A DNA stretch of 64,000 nucleotides from Thysanoteuthis rhombus (GCA_963457665.1 OY735207.1:47781696-47845695), one strand, 5' to 3'. Shown: positions 24,464-34,404, counted from the first letter of the stretch. Notes: a model not told the origin generated them from the letters alone. A program made the numbers and translations.

Positions 24464-24561
<98 letters not shown>
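24463..24561 (+). repeat. (AAT)n(ATT)n inverted microsatellite
   Basis: About 15 AAT units switch at roughly 24508 to about 17 ATT units, forming a near-perfect palindrome of simple repeat. It abuts the 3' end of the first RLE retrotransposon copy. The ATT half is the tail of that minus-strand element. The AAT half could be the original target repeat. Confidence 0.95.
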
Positions 24562-26189
24562 GGAATCTCACACCAGTTGCCTGGTGGTAACCGCTGGAGT
24601 TTGAGTGACACCAAGTCTCCTCAAGTCTCCAGCCCTCCTCTCCTAGTACTCATAGGTCGCAGTAATTCTACGATTTACAGTTTCACACCGGTTGCCCAGT
24701 GGTTATCGCTGAAGGCTGAGTGACAATAAGTCTCCTCAGGTCTTCAGCTAACGTCTCCTCTCTCTTTCGCATATCATGACAGAGCTACGATTCGTTGCAG
24801 TCCTTATATCTCTAGCACCTTCCTCAGTATCCGTGCAGTTCCCAGCAGTGCTGTGGTCTGTACGGTCTCTATCCTCCTCCTAATCCCGATCTCCTCCAGT
24901 CTCTCCCTCAGCGTTTTGGGGACAGTTCCTAGTGCTCCCACTATGACCGGTACTACCCTGGTTTTCATGTTCCACATTTTCTTTAACTCCCTTGCTAGGT
25001 CCTGGTATTTTTCCCTTTTTTCACCCTCCTTCCTTTTTACTCTATGGTCTGCAGGTACAGCAACGTCTACTATTTGGCAGGCCTTCCTTTTTTTGTCTAC
25101 TATTACTAAGTCCGGCCTTCTTGCCTGGATGAGGTGGTCAGATTGGATGTCAAAGTCCCACAGTAGTTTGTGGTTGTCATTCTCCAAAACTGCCTCTGGC
25201 TTGTGCTGGTACCACTTTTCCCCATGGTTGAATCCCATTTGTTTACTTAGTTCCCAGTGTATCATCGTTGCTACTCCATCGTGTCTATGCTTATACTCCT
25301 TCTGGGCGAGTTGGCTACATTCACTAGTTATGTGGTTTACTGTCTCATCTCTTTCACCGCACATGCGGCATTTGCTGTTTGTCTGTGTTCTGTCGATTTT
25401 TGCTTTTATGTAGTTTGTCCTTATGCTTTTGTTTTGGGCTGCCATGATGAGCGATTCTGTTTCTCTCTTAAGGTTTCCCTTCCGTAACCACGTCCATGAT
25501 TTCTCGTCTGCTATATCTTTTATCTGTCTTTTAAACTCGCCGTACAATTTTTTCCCTTCCCATTTTTCTTTTCTAGTTTGCTGTACTGTTCCATTGTTTT
25601 CTACTTTATTGTTTGTTGCACTATCCCTCGCGCTCTTTATGATTTCTTCACTATTTGTTTGCACATATCTATCTAGGACTACTTTACCTCTCTGGACACA
25701 ATCTTCTATGCTGATGAGCCCCCTACCACCTTCTTTTCTCTTAACGTATAGCCTATCTGTATCATCCCTAGGGTGTAATGCTTTATGCATCGTCATAAGT
25801 TTCCTCGTTCGCCTATCCATTGATTGGAGCTCTTCCTTTGTCCATCCTAGGAATGGTCCTGTATACCTAACTACTGACACAGCCCAGGTGTTCATTCCTT
25901 TTATTAGATTTCTGCTATTTAATTTGGTTTCTAATATTTTCCTTATCCTTCTGAGGTATTCTCTCTTAATTTTCTCCTTCATCTCTTCCCGTTTTATCGT
26001 GTCACATTCAAGGACACCTAAGTACTTGTATCGGTCTTGTGCAGTCAATGCCCTAATCTTGTTGTTGTCCGGAAGTTCTATTCCCTCAGTTATTGAAAGC
26101 CTTCCTTTATGCATCACCACGCTTGCGCATTTTTCTATCCCAAACTCCATTCCTATGTCCTCACTATATTCCCTTACTTCGTTGAACAG
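24562..26189 (-). mobile_element. RLE non-LTR retrotransposon, copy 1 (5'-truncated)
   Basis: A 5'-truncated copy lying on the minus strand. It starts (5') just after the RT active site at 'LFNEVREYSEDIG', carries the C-terminal half of the single ORF, then about 240 bases of 3' UTR, and ends 'gtgtgagattcc' directly against the (ATT)n tract. The zinc finger plus PD-D/E endonuclease place it in the R2/R4/NeSL/Hero group, in which the endonuclease lies C-terminal to RT. R4-clade Dong elements are known to target (TAA)n, consistent with the flanks here. The exact clade is unproven. Confidence 0.88.
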
Positions 26190-26190
26190 T
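24804..26190 (-). CDS. RLE retrotransposon ORF, C-terminal half (CCHC + endonuclease)
   Basis: About 460 codons without a stop. Numbering from the GTG at 26225, where the first residues are read-through of flanking repeat, residues 13-110 are RT thumb-like (KYLGVLECD, then LETKLNSRNLIKGMNTWAV). Residues 286-303 form a C-X2-C-X8-H-X4-C finger. Residues 369-387 hold RRPD followed 14 residues later by D, the PD-(D/E)XK-like core of R2-type restriction-like endonucleases. The C-terminus is LLGTARILRKVLEI. The enzyme family nicks target DNA and primes reverse transcription from the nick (target-primed reverse transcription). The RT palm is missing, so this copy cannot be autonomous, but the reading frame is intact and probably young. 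It has no promoter or true start. Confidence 0.85.
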
Positions 26191-26214
26191 ATTATTATTA
26201 TTATTATTATTATT
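26190..26214 (+). repeat. (ATT)n tail between RLE copies 1 and 2
   Basis: About eight ATT units lie between the truncated 5' end of copy 1 and the 3' end of copy 2. It reads as the AAT tail of copy 2 on the minus strand. Confidence 0.95.
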
Positions 26215-26971
26215 TGCAATCTCACAATAGTTGCCTGGTGGTAACTGCTGGAGTTTGAGTGACAGCAAGTCTCCTCAAGTCTCCAGCCCTCCTCTCTTAG
26301 TACTCATCGGTAGCTGTAATTCTGCGATTTACTGTTTCACACCGGTTGCCCAGTGGTTATCGCTGAAGGCTGAGTGACAATAAGTCTCCTCAGGTCTTCA
26401 GCTAACGTCTCCTCTCTCTTTCACCTATCATGTCAGAGCTAAAATTCGTTGCAGTACTTATATCTCTAGCACCTTCCTCAGTATCATTGCAGTTCCAAGT
26501 AGTGCTGTGGTCTGTACGGTCTCAATCCTTCCCCTAATCCCGATCTCCTCCTGTCTCATCCTCAGCGTTTTGGGGACTGTTCCTAGTGCGCCCACTATGA
26601 CCGGTACTGCTCTGGCTTTCACGTTTCACATCTTCCTTAATTCTCTTGCTAGGTCCTGGAATTTTTCTAGTTTTTCACTCTCCTTCCTTTTTACTCTATG
26701 GTCTGCAGGCACAGCCACGTCTACTATTTGGCATGTCTTCCTTTTTTTGTCTACAATTACCAAGTCCAGTCTTCTTGCCTGGATGAGGTGGTCAGTTTGG
26801 AAGTCAAAGTCCCACTGTAGTTTGTGGTGGTCATTCTCCAAGACTGCCTCTGGTTTGTGCTGATACCACTTTTCCACATGATTGAATCCCATTCGTTTGC
26901 TTAGTTCCCAGTGTATCATCGTTGCTACTCTATTGTGTCTATACTTATACTCCTTCTGGGCGAGTTGACTA
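26215..26971 (-). mobile_element. RLE non-LTR retrotransposon, copy 2 (short)
   Basis: Same 3' UTR as copy 1 at about 90% by eye, then the C-terminal coding part up to 'SQLAQKEYKYRHNR', where it is truncated within a few residues after the CCHC finger. The endonuclease core ARRLDLVIVDKKRKTCQIVD has Pro changed to Leu in the PD motif. A TGG-to-TGA change after 'ARELRKM' introduces a stop. The reading frame otherwise continues to LLGTAMILRKVLEI. Inactive fragment. Confidence 0.88.
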
Positions 26972-26989
26972 CTATTATTATTATTATTA

Positions 26990-27072
<83 letters not shown>

Positions 27073-27073
27073 T
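26972..27073 (+). repeat. (ATT)n tail between RLE copies 2 and 3
   Basis: About 33 ATT units with one ATC interruption. The longest of the inter-copy tracts. Poly-Asn and poly-Ile frames over it are artefacts. Confidence 0.95.
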
Positions 27074-28506
27074 ACAATCTCATACCAGTTGACTGGTGGT
27101 AACCGCTGGAGTTTGAGTGACAGCAAGTCTCTTCAAGTCTCCAGCCCTTCTCTCCTAATTCTCATAGGTTGCAGTAATACTGCGGTTTACAGTTTCACAC
27201 CGGTTGCTGAGGGTTATTGCTAAGGGTTGTGTGACAATAAGTCTCCTCAGGTCTTCAGCCAACATCTCTTCTCTCCTTCGCCTATCATGCCAGTGCTGTG
27301 GTTCACATTCCCGCTTTCATTTCCCATCCTTTGATAGGTCACTGTTAGTGTTGCAGTCTTTATATTTCTAGCACTTTCCTCAGTATCTGCGCAGTTCCTA
27401 GCAGTGCTGTGGTCTGTACAGTCTCAATCATTCCCTCTATCCCGATCTCCTCCAGTGTCGCCCTCAGTGTCTTTGGGACAGTTCCTAGTGCGCCAACTAT
27501 GATTGGCACTACCTTTGCTTTCATGTTCCACATCTTTTTCAGTTTTCTCTCTAGATCTTGGTATTTTCCTAGTTTTTCATTCTCCTTCCTTTTTACTCTA
27601 TTGTCTGCAGGTACAGGTACGTCTGCTATTTGTCAGGTCTTCCTCTTTTTGTCTACGATAACCAAGTCCGGTCTTCTTGCCTGGATGAGGTGGACGGTTT
27701 TGATGTCAAATTCCCAGAGTAATTTGTGGTTGCCATTCTCCAGGGCTGCCTCTGGTTTGTGCTGATACCACATTTCTGCATGGTTGAATCTCATTTTTTT
27801 ACTCAGTTCCTAGTGTATCATTGTTGCTATTCTATCATGCCTATGCTTATACTCCTTCTGGGCGAGTTGACTACATTCACTAGTTATGTGATTTACAGTC
27901 TCATCTCTTTCACTGCATAGGCGGCACTTGCTGTTTGTCTGTGTTCTATCAATTTTTGTTTTTATGTAGTTTGTCCTGATGCTCTCGTTTTGAGCTGCCA
28001 TGATGAGCGATTCTCTCTTCATCTCTTCAGGTTTCCTTTCCGTAACCATGTCCATGATCTCTCGTCTGCCACATCTTGTATCTGTCTTTTGAACTCTCCG
28101 TACAATTTTTTATTTTCCCATTTTTCTTTCCTAGTTTGCTGTGCTGTTCCATTGTTTTCTACTTTGTTGTTTGTTGCACTGTTTCGTGCACTCTTTATAA
28201 TGTCTCCACTGTTTGCTTGCATATACTTTTCTAGATCTGCTTTAGCTTTTTGGACACAGTCTTCTATGCTGATGAGCCCCCTGCCACCTTCTTTTCTCTT
28301 AACGTATAGTTTATCCGTGTCATCTCTAGGGTGTAAAGCTTTATGCATCGACATAAGTTTCCTTGTTCGCATGTCCATTGATTGGAGTTCTTCCTTTGTC
28401 CATCCCAGGATTGGTCCTGTGTATCTCTCTACTGATACAGCCAAGGTGTTCATTCCTTTTATTAGATTTCTGCCGTTTAATTTGGTTTAATTTGGTTAAA
28501 TTTAAA
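27074..28506 (-). mobile_element. RLE non-LTR retrotransposon, copy 3
   Basis: 3' UTR, then coding sequence with stops and frameshifts, extending in 5' direction to 'NLIKGMNTLAVSVERYTGP', slightly shorter than copy 1. The CCHC finger is readable (CRLCSERDETVNHITSEC). The segment MHKALHPRDDTDKLYVKRKE is nearly identical to copy 1. The 5' junction shows a slippage-like repeat (tttaatttggtttaatttgg) before the next ATT tract. Confidence 0.87.
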
Positions 28507-28518
28507 TTATTATTATTA

Positions 28519-28550
<32 letters not shown>
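28507..28550 (+). repeat. (ATT)n tail between RLE copies 3 and 4
   Basis: About 14 ATT units with one ATC interruption, directly against the 3' end of copy 4 (caatttcacacc on the plus strand). Confidence 0.95.
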
Positions 28551-30432
28551 GCCAATTTCACACCAGTTGCCTGGTGGTTACCGCTAGAGGTTGAGTGACA
28601 GCTAGCCTCCTCAAGTCTCCAGCCCTCCTCTCCACCCTCTCATAGTCCACAGCAATTCTGTGGTTTACAGTTTCACACCAGTTGCCCGGTGGTCGTCGCT
28701 GAAGGCTGAGTGTCAGTTAATTTCCTCAGGTCTTCAGCCCACATCTCATCTCTCCCTCACCTATCACACCAATGCTGTGGTTCACACCTCTGCTACCATT
28801 TGAGTGTTGTTTTTTTTTTTTTTTGTTTGTTTGTTCGTTTGTTTTTTTCTTTCCTCCTCTGACAGGCCACTGCTAATTCTTACTGTAGTAGTTCTTATAT
28901 TTCTAGTACTTTCCTCAGTATCTCGGAGGTTCCTAACATTGCTGTGGTATGTACAGTCTCAATACTTCCTTTTATCCCAAATTCCTTTAATTTCACCCCC
29001 AGTGTCTCTGGGATGGTTCCCAGTGCACCTATAATTACTGGTACTACCCTGACTTTCATGTTCCGCATCTTCTTTAGTTCTTTTGCCAGATCTTGGTATT
29101 TTTTCCAGTTTTTCACTCTCTTTCCTCTTCACACAATAGTCTGCCGGTACAGCTACGTTCATTATTCCACAGGTTTTCTTTTTTTTATCAACGATAACCA
29201 GGCCCGGTCTTCTCGCCTGGATGAGGTGGTCCGTTTTGATGTCAAAGTCCCAGAGTGGTTTCCGTTCTCTACATCCTTTGTGCTGATACCACTTTTCCAT
29301 ATGATTAAATCTAATTTGTTTACTCAGCTCCCAGTGTATCACTGTTGCTACTCTATCTTGTCTGTATTCATACTCCTTCTGGGCTAGTTGACTACATTCG
29401 CTAGTTATGTGGTTTACAGTCTCATTTCTTTCACCACCTAGGCGGCCCTAGCTCTTTGTCTGTGTTCTGTTGATTTTTGTTTTTATATAATTTGTTCTTA
29501 TGCATTTGTTTCGGGCTGCCACGATGAGCAATTCTATTTCTTTCCTCAGGTTCCCTTTCGTAGCCATGGCCATGATCTCTCGTCTGCCACATCCTGTATC
29601 CGTCTTTTAAATTCTCCGTATATTTTTTCCTGTTCCCATTTTCTTTCCTCGTTTGCTGTTATGTTCTATTGTTTTCTACTTTTTAGTTGTTCGTTTAGCT
29701 ACTTCAGGCACTCTTCGTGGTGTCCTCACTGTTTGTCTACACATACTTTCTAGATCTGCTTTAGTTCTCTGGACACAGTCCGCTATGCTGATGAGGCTCC
29801 TGTCATCTTCTTTTCTCTTCGCGTATAGTGTATCTGTGTTATCTTTGGGGTGTGAAGCTTTATCCATTGTCATAAGCTTCCTTGTTCGCCAGTCCATTGA
29901 TTGGAGTTCTTCCGTTGTCAATACAAAGAATGGTCCTATGTATCGTACAACTGATACAGCCAAGGTATTCATTCTTTTTATAAGATTCCTGCTGTTTAGT
30001 TTGGTCTCTAATATTTTCCTCACCCTCCTAAGGCCTTCTCCTTTTATATTCTCCTCCATTTCGTCCCGTTTATCGTGTCACTCACAGAAATTTATATTGG
30101 TTTTGTAAAGTCAGTGCTCTTATCTTCGTGTTGTCTGGGAGTTTGATTCCTTCGGTTGCTGCAAGCCTCCCTTTTTGCATTACCATTAATGCCCAATTTT
30201 CTATTCCTAACTAAATTCAAATGTCATCACTGTATTCCTTCACTTTGTTGAACAGCGTCTCGAGTTCTCCCCTGTTTTTGCAAATAATTTCATGTCGCTC
30301 AAGTACATTAGGTGTTTGACTTTTCCCTTTGTTTTGGAGAAATAGTATCCTTTGTTATTTTCCAGTATTCTGTTGAGTGGCATCATAGATAGAACGAAGG
30401 GTAACAGAAACAACGAGTTCCCCTAGAAAATA
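28551..30432 (-). pseudogene. RLE non-LTR retrotransposon, copy 4 (longest, includes RT palm edge)
   Basis: The copy reaching furthest 5'. Beyond the endonuclease and finger it includes the end of the RT palm: GNSLFLLPFVLSMMPLNRIL (family QGDxLSPLLF), then LMYLSDMKLFAKTGE, the YxDD box with the first aspartate changed to serine. A TAG stands where Gln is expected just before GNSL. Many frameshifts follow, including loss of sequence around the finger, and its RLE block reads ARRPGLVIVDKKKKTC with Asp changed to Gly. T-runs near 28.81 kb are insertions in the 3' UTR. Clearly dead and the oldest-looking copy. Confidence 0.85.
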
Positions 30433-30435
30433 ATA

Positions 30436-30620
30436 CTGTGGTTTACAGTTTCACACCGGTTGCCTGGTGGTCATTGCTGAAGGCTGAGTGACAATAAGTT
30501 TCCTCAAGTCTTCAGCCAACATCTCTTCTCTCCCTTGCCTATCATGCCAGTGCTGTGGTTCACATTTCTGCTTTCATTTTCCTTCCTCTGTTAGGCCACA
30601 GCTAACATTTAATGTTGCAG

Positions 30621-30621
<1 letters not shown>
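30436..30621 (-). mobile_element. RLE non-LTR retrotransposon, copy 5 (3' UTR only)
   Basis: Only the distal half of the 3' UTR is present (second unit of its internal duplication, through the 'ccatcctttgatagg'-like segment). It abuts copy 4 without an intervening ATT tract and is followed on its right by (ATT)n. It could be a very short insertion or the far end of copy 4's target. Confidence 0.7.
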
Positions 30622-30652
<31 letters not shown>

Positions 30653-30690
30653 GTTGTTATTAGTATTATTGTTATTATTATCATCATGAT
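30622..30690 (+). repeat. (ATT)n tract ending the RLE array
   Basis: ATT units passing into a decayed GTT/ATC mixture. It closes the array on the right. Confidence 0.95.
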
Positions 30691-30904
30691 ATTGTGTGCT
30701 AACTTCACTTTATAATACTTGAATTCTGACCAACCAAACAACGTGCTAGCCATAAGTTCGTGAACTTAGACTGAGAAAAAAATGAAAATACTTACTCAAG
30801 AAGTCGACTGTTCAGCTTTTTGACTGTTCACAAACTGATTCACAAAGGAAGTAGGGGAAGTGATCCATACCACGAGCAGGCCTTTCAAGAAATGACCATC
30901 AATT

Positions 30905-31060
30905 TTTATACGGTAGCATTTTTCTTCTAATTGATCACCCCAACATGACATGCTGCTGACAGACGTTGGTTACGTGACTGAGCAGACTGGTACTTATTTC
31001 TTTCGTTTTTATTGCAATTTTGCAACCGTTAAGTAAGCAGCATGGATCGGAAATAAAGAT
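30905..31060 (+). repeat. Rep-A unclassified repeat, copy 2
   Basis: Shares 'attgatcaccccaacatgac', then 'atgctgctgacagacgttgg', then 'gactg', a T-rich run and 'attgcaattttgcaaccgtt' with the copy near 50.33-50.48 kb. Only the distal half of the repeat is present. Confidence 0.5.
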
Positions 31061-31507
31061 CAAATCTCTCCCAAGACTGGAAATTGCATTCCGTCTTATC
31101 GTGACAGCACCACACCGATAAGACCAAGGACACTTCACGAGGAGACGTCGCTCAGATAAGCCATATCTTTCCTTTTCAGATGTCCACTGTGTCATTTTGA
31201 TGTATTGTAAGTACAGGAGTATTTTTTTTTTTTTTAGATATAATGGGTTTTGGATTTCTTTTGTATGTTATCAACGCGATGGTTTACAATTTCTTCTTGC
31301 AGACCAGATAGTGCGGCTTGTTCGATTCTTTATATACGCACCATTAATGAAAACTTATACCAAACAAAATTTAGACAACGATAACACTATGATGAACTAT
31401 TGTGAAGAGATGGAGTGTTAGCAAACCCATCACGCGGATTAGTTCGCTATTAAAGCAACTTCAATCTTCTCTCGCTTCTCTTCTGATTTAACCTTCTGTC
31501 AGACTTA
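31061..31507. other. No feature recognised
   Basis: A spacer with short frames only. A hairpin-like 'cttatcgtgacagcaccaca' region is unremarkable. Confidence 0.35.
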
Positions 31508-31848
31508 TCATCATAATCATCAGTCTTTCAGCGTCCATTGTTGAACATAGGCTTCCCCAGAATTTGCCACATCTCTCTGTCATGGGCTTCGAGGAGCCAG
31601 TATTTTCTGAATTTGTCTAGTTCATCTCTCCATATCATTTTCTGTTGGCCTCGGTTTCGCATGCGATTTCTGGGGATCCATGTCGTGAGTCGTGATGTCC
31701 ATCGGTTGTCTGCTATTCTTGCAACATTCTCTGCCCATTGCCATTTAAGTATTTTTTATAGATTCTATGACGTGTACTCCCGTTTTCTCCCTGATATACT
31801 GTGCTGTCTTGTGATCTCTCCATGTGAGGTTGAGCATGCTATTTAATC
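31508..31848 (-). mobile_element. RTE-clade LINE 3' end
   Basis: Starts on the plus strand with the complement of a (GAT)n-type tail (tcatcataatcatc). Minus-strand motifs: LDKFRKYWLLEAHDREMW, RWTSRLTTWIPRNR split by frameshift, WQWAENVARIADNR, and AQYIREKTGVHVIE, then LTWRDHKTA at the truncated 5' end. Fairly well preserved but frameshifted. Confidence 0.85.
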
Positions 31849-31849
31849 A

Positions 31850-32300
31850 CTGTTCCAAAACAGCAATATGTGACACAAGGTCGGGCTTAACGTGGGAAGA
31901 AATAGGAGCAACCCTCCCAAAAATGGCTCCAGCCGACACGGCTACGATTGAAAAGCTCATTGTATGGGCTAGACAACGTCCGCCACGTAAGCCTCCACCA
32001 GGGAACCTGCTTCTTTAAGTTCAATGGAGCAGTGCTGCCCCGGGGAAACAGAGACACTGCAGCTGGGCTGAGTAATAATGGGAGAGCTCATGGACGAGTC
32101 CAAAGGCTCCCCGATGCGCGTAGCAAGCGCAGCCTCAGTAAAACCTCATTGGCTAACGCTTGCACCGGCGCACTTGGTCTTTGATGTCAACCTACACACA
32201 ATCTCTGGCCCATACGACGGGCAAGTGTCAGTAGCTGCACCTTGGTCTCTGCCGTGGGACAAATTATTCAGTCAGGGGATATGGGAGTTGCTCCAATAAG
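31850..32300. other. Locally GC-rich block, unclassified
   Basis: Clearly richer in G+C than its surroundings. It lies between two RTE 3' ends. Overlapping open frames of 60-78 codons exist on the plus strand (for example one containing WEEIGATLPKMAPADTATIE), but none has a recognised domain. It could be an unrecognised transposon piece, a SINE, or a decayed exon. Confidence 0.4.
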
Positions 32301-32370
32301 TGCTATCCAGCATTGATTGAAAAACTTGAAAAAAGGAATTCTATGGAAAGAAAGGACCAATACCTTCTTT

Positions 32371-32372
<2 letters not shown>

Positions 32373-32405
<33 letters not shown>

Positions 32406-33040
32406 TCTTTTAATGTCCGTCGTTGGACAAAGACTTTATATAGGATCCACCACTCTTCTCTATCATGGGCGTCGCAGAACCAGTACTTTCTGATTTTTAT
32501 CTAGTTCGTCTGTCCATCTAATACTCTTCAAGATTCAGTTGCACATGTGATCTCTAAGGATCCATGTTATGAGTCGTGATGTCCATTGGTTGTCTGCCAT
32601 TCTTGCAACATGGTCAGCCCGTTGCCATTTGAGATTTTTAATAGATTCTATGATGTCCCTGACTCCTGCCTTCACCCAGATGTATCGTGCTGTCTTGTGG
32701 TCTCTCCGCGTGAGGTTGAGCACATTTCTTTACATGTGCACTTTGCATAGTTCTCATTTTCCTATTTGTCATCATCCTTTCAGCGTAATATATGATATAA
32801 TGAACATTATTCTCTTCATGTGACGTTGAGCATGATTCTCTCATGTGCACGTTATATGGTTTTCAGTTCGAGGGGCAATTTTCTGGTTGGGTTCCATATT
32901 TCCGCTCCATTGGTAAAGATCGGGAGAATGCATTCGTTATATAACATTCATCTCAAGACTGGGAGAATTTTTATTGTTCTTGAGAGTTGGGCTTGCTCAA
33001 CCAAATGCTTGTCATCCTAGAAAGTATTGGGGGATCAAAT
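32373..33040 (-). mobile_element. RTE-clade LINE 3' end with internal duplication
   Basis: A (CAT)n tail complement (about 10 units) is followed by minus-strand motifs: LNLTRRDHKTARYIWVKAG, WQRADHVARMADNQWTSRL and TWILRDHMCN. Around 32.71-32.87 kb the 'gagcac/gagcatgat...catgtgcac' segment occurs twice, separated by about 75 bases containing 'catcatcctttcagcg', itself like an RTE tail junction. This suggests a nested partial copy or tandem duplication. Confidence 0.82.
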
Positions 33041-33059
33041 TTGGTTCCAGTCACTCGAA

Positions 33060-33380
33060 CAATCGGTTGATGGATGAAAACAAACTTTATTTGTCAAACA
33101 CGGAAGAACGGCCAAATCTTACACATATTAGGTGGTTTACATGGCACCATTGGTAGAGCTATGATGAGTTATTCCATTTCGTAAGGTCGATAATCATTAG
33201 ATACTCTATAACCACAACCATGTACCAGTTCAAGTTGAGTAGATATCGATGATTTGTCAAAAGAAATAATGGCTCAAATGTTAGACTCATTCGTTAGTGT
33301 ACGTGTGTCCTAAGAAAAGTGATTGTTTATAGTTCAGCGTTCAGTAATTTTGCCAGGTAGGCAATTATCTATTTAATACC
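33060..33380. other. No feature recognised
   Basis: A spacer between RTE and SINE relics. Confidence 0.35.
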
Positions 33381-33384
33381 TCTC

Positions 33385-33430
33385 ATGGGTGCCCCATGCT
33401 TAACGAAGCTGAGCTTATTAAATACATATC
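33385..33430 (+). repeat. SINE-1 tail fragment
   Basis: 'catgggtgccccatgcttaa' followed by 'gaagctgagctta' matches the SINE-1 tail in plus orientation. The head is missing. Confidence 0.4.
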
Positions 33431-33584
33431 TGCTGGAGTGCCATATTCAAGAAGTTAATCTCCAGACCATTGATACTGACTTCAATTCCCTGAAGGTGTT
33501 CTGCAATTGCATACATGTGACAGACTAATTTAAAATTCATAAATATCTCTATATGTACAGTAGTTTATGAACTGTTTCATAACA

Positions 33585-33695
33585 AGTAAGCCAAGCAAGT
33601 CATAACTTGAATAGTGCGTTCGATCCTCACTAGTTATTCCAACATGGTGACCCTGAGCCAGACTAAACTATACTGAGTTAATATTCATGGATGAA
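33585..33695 (+). repeat. tRNA-derived SINE-1 copy
   Basis: Plus-strand order: 'gtaagccaagcaagtca' (A-box-like), 'agtgcgttcgatcctcac' (B-box), then 'gagccagactaaac' and 'actgag' (tail). The best plus-strand copy of the family. Confidence 0.55.
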
Positions 33696-33980
33696 CTGGG
33701 GAAATCCCTAATGAGTTCAGTCTCAATAGATGCCGAGACATGGGAGCCGTGTGCTAGGCATCCTTACAGCTAACTCCACTATTTTGAATCAGAGCTAGAT
33801 CGCTTACATTCCTAATCTCGTAAAGAGAACCAAACAGGTCATAATTCATGCTTGTGAAATTTTATGCACATATAATACTCATCAACTGATTATTTTTTCC
33901 TAATTGTATTATTAGAAAAATGTTTCGACTCCAATTTCTCATGTTCGTTCAGAACAGTTTTTTTGGCCTTTGAATTACCG

Positions 33981-34062
33981 GCGTCTGCTTGCTCAATGGT
34001 AAGAGCAACTCTACAATGAATCACCTTCCCTATGGGTCACACGTTCGATTCCTGTGGCAACC
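33981..34062 (+). tRNA. tRNA-like sequence (pseudo-tRNA or SINE head)
   Basis: A perfect 5-bp D-stem (TGCTC/GAGCA) encloses AATGGTAA. Downstream is CGTTCGATTCC, a near-consensus B-box in a T-arm with 4 of 5 pairs (ACACG/CCTGT). A-box and B-box spacing are tRNA-like. The anticodon stem does not pair and the acceptor stem is weak, so I do not call a functional tRNA or an anticodon. A tRNA-derived SINE head is the likeliest identity. Confidence 0.4.
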
Positions 34063-34064
34063 CC

Positions 34065-34404
34065 ATGCATTATATTTAAGTTGACCACGTCGAATGATAT
34101 ATTCACCTTATAATAAGTGGAGATCATTTCAAATATACTTTCAATAGAATATGACGCAAATTATGTATATATATTTTGTCCGAACTTCGTAGTTCGTCAA
34201 GCACAGATATTTTTAGGGAGGATTTCAACGTCTAGTGTTCGAGTTGAAAGTGATAGAATATTTTTGATATGATTAAGTAATCTGCAATTATTGCGATCCA
34301 AGCGAAAAGAGAGACACTTTCGTAAACAAAGAAATATTGATGAAAAGGTTGAACAGATTAAAAACTATTCGTCGCGATTAATGGAACTTGAATAATATAC
34401 ATTA

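Noticed and set aside
24853-26244. Plus-strand frames of 186 and 273 codons, Leu/Ser/Phe-rich
   Set aside because: Antisense shadows of the RLE retrotransposon ORF on the minus strand, which carries the finger and endonuclease motifs.
24562-30621. LTR retrotransposon or endogenous virus as source of the repeated blocks
   Set aside because: No LTRs, gag, protease or integrase; the CCHC plus PD-D endonuclease after RT and the simple-repeat tail identify a non-LTR element.
32075-32110. 'ctcatggacgagtcc' considered as a hammerhead ribozyme core
   Set aside because: Lacks the conserved CUGANGA and GAAA core strands.
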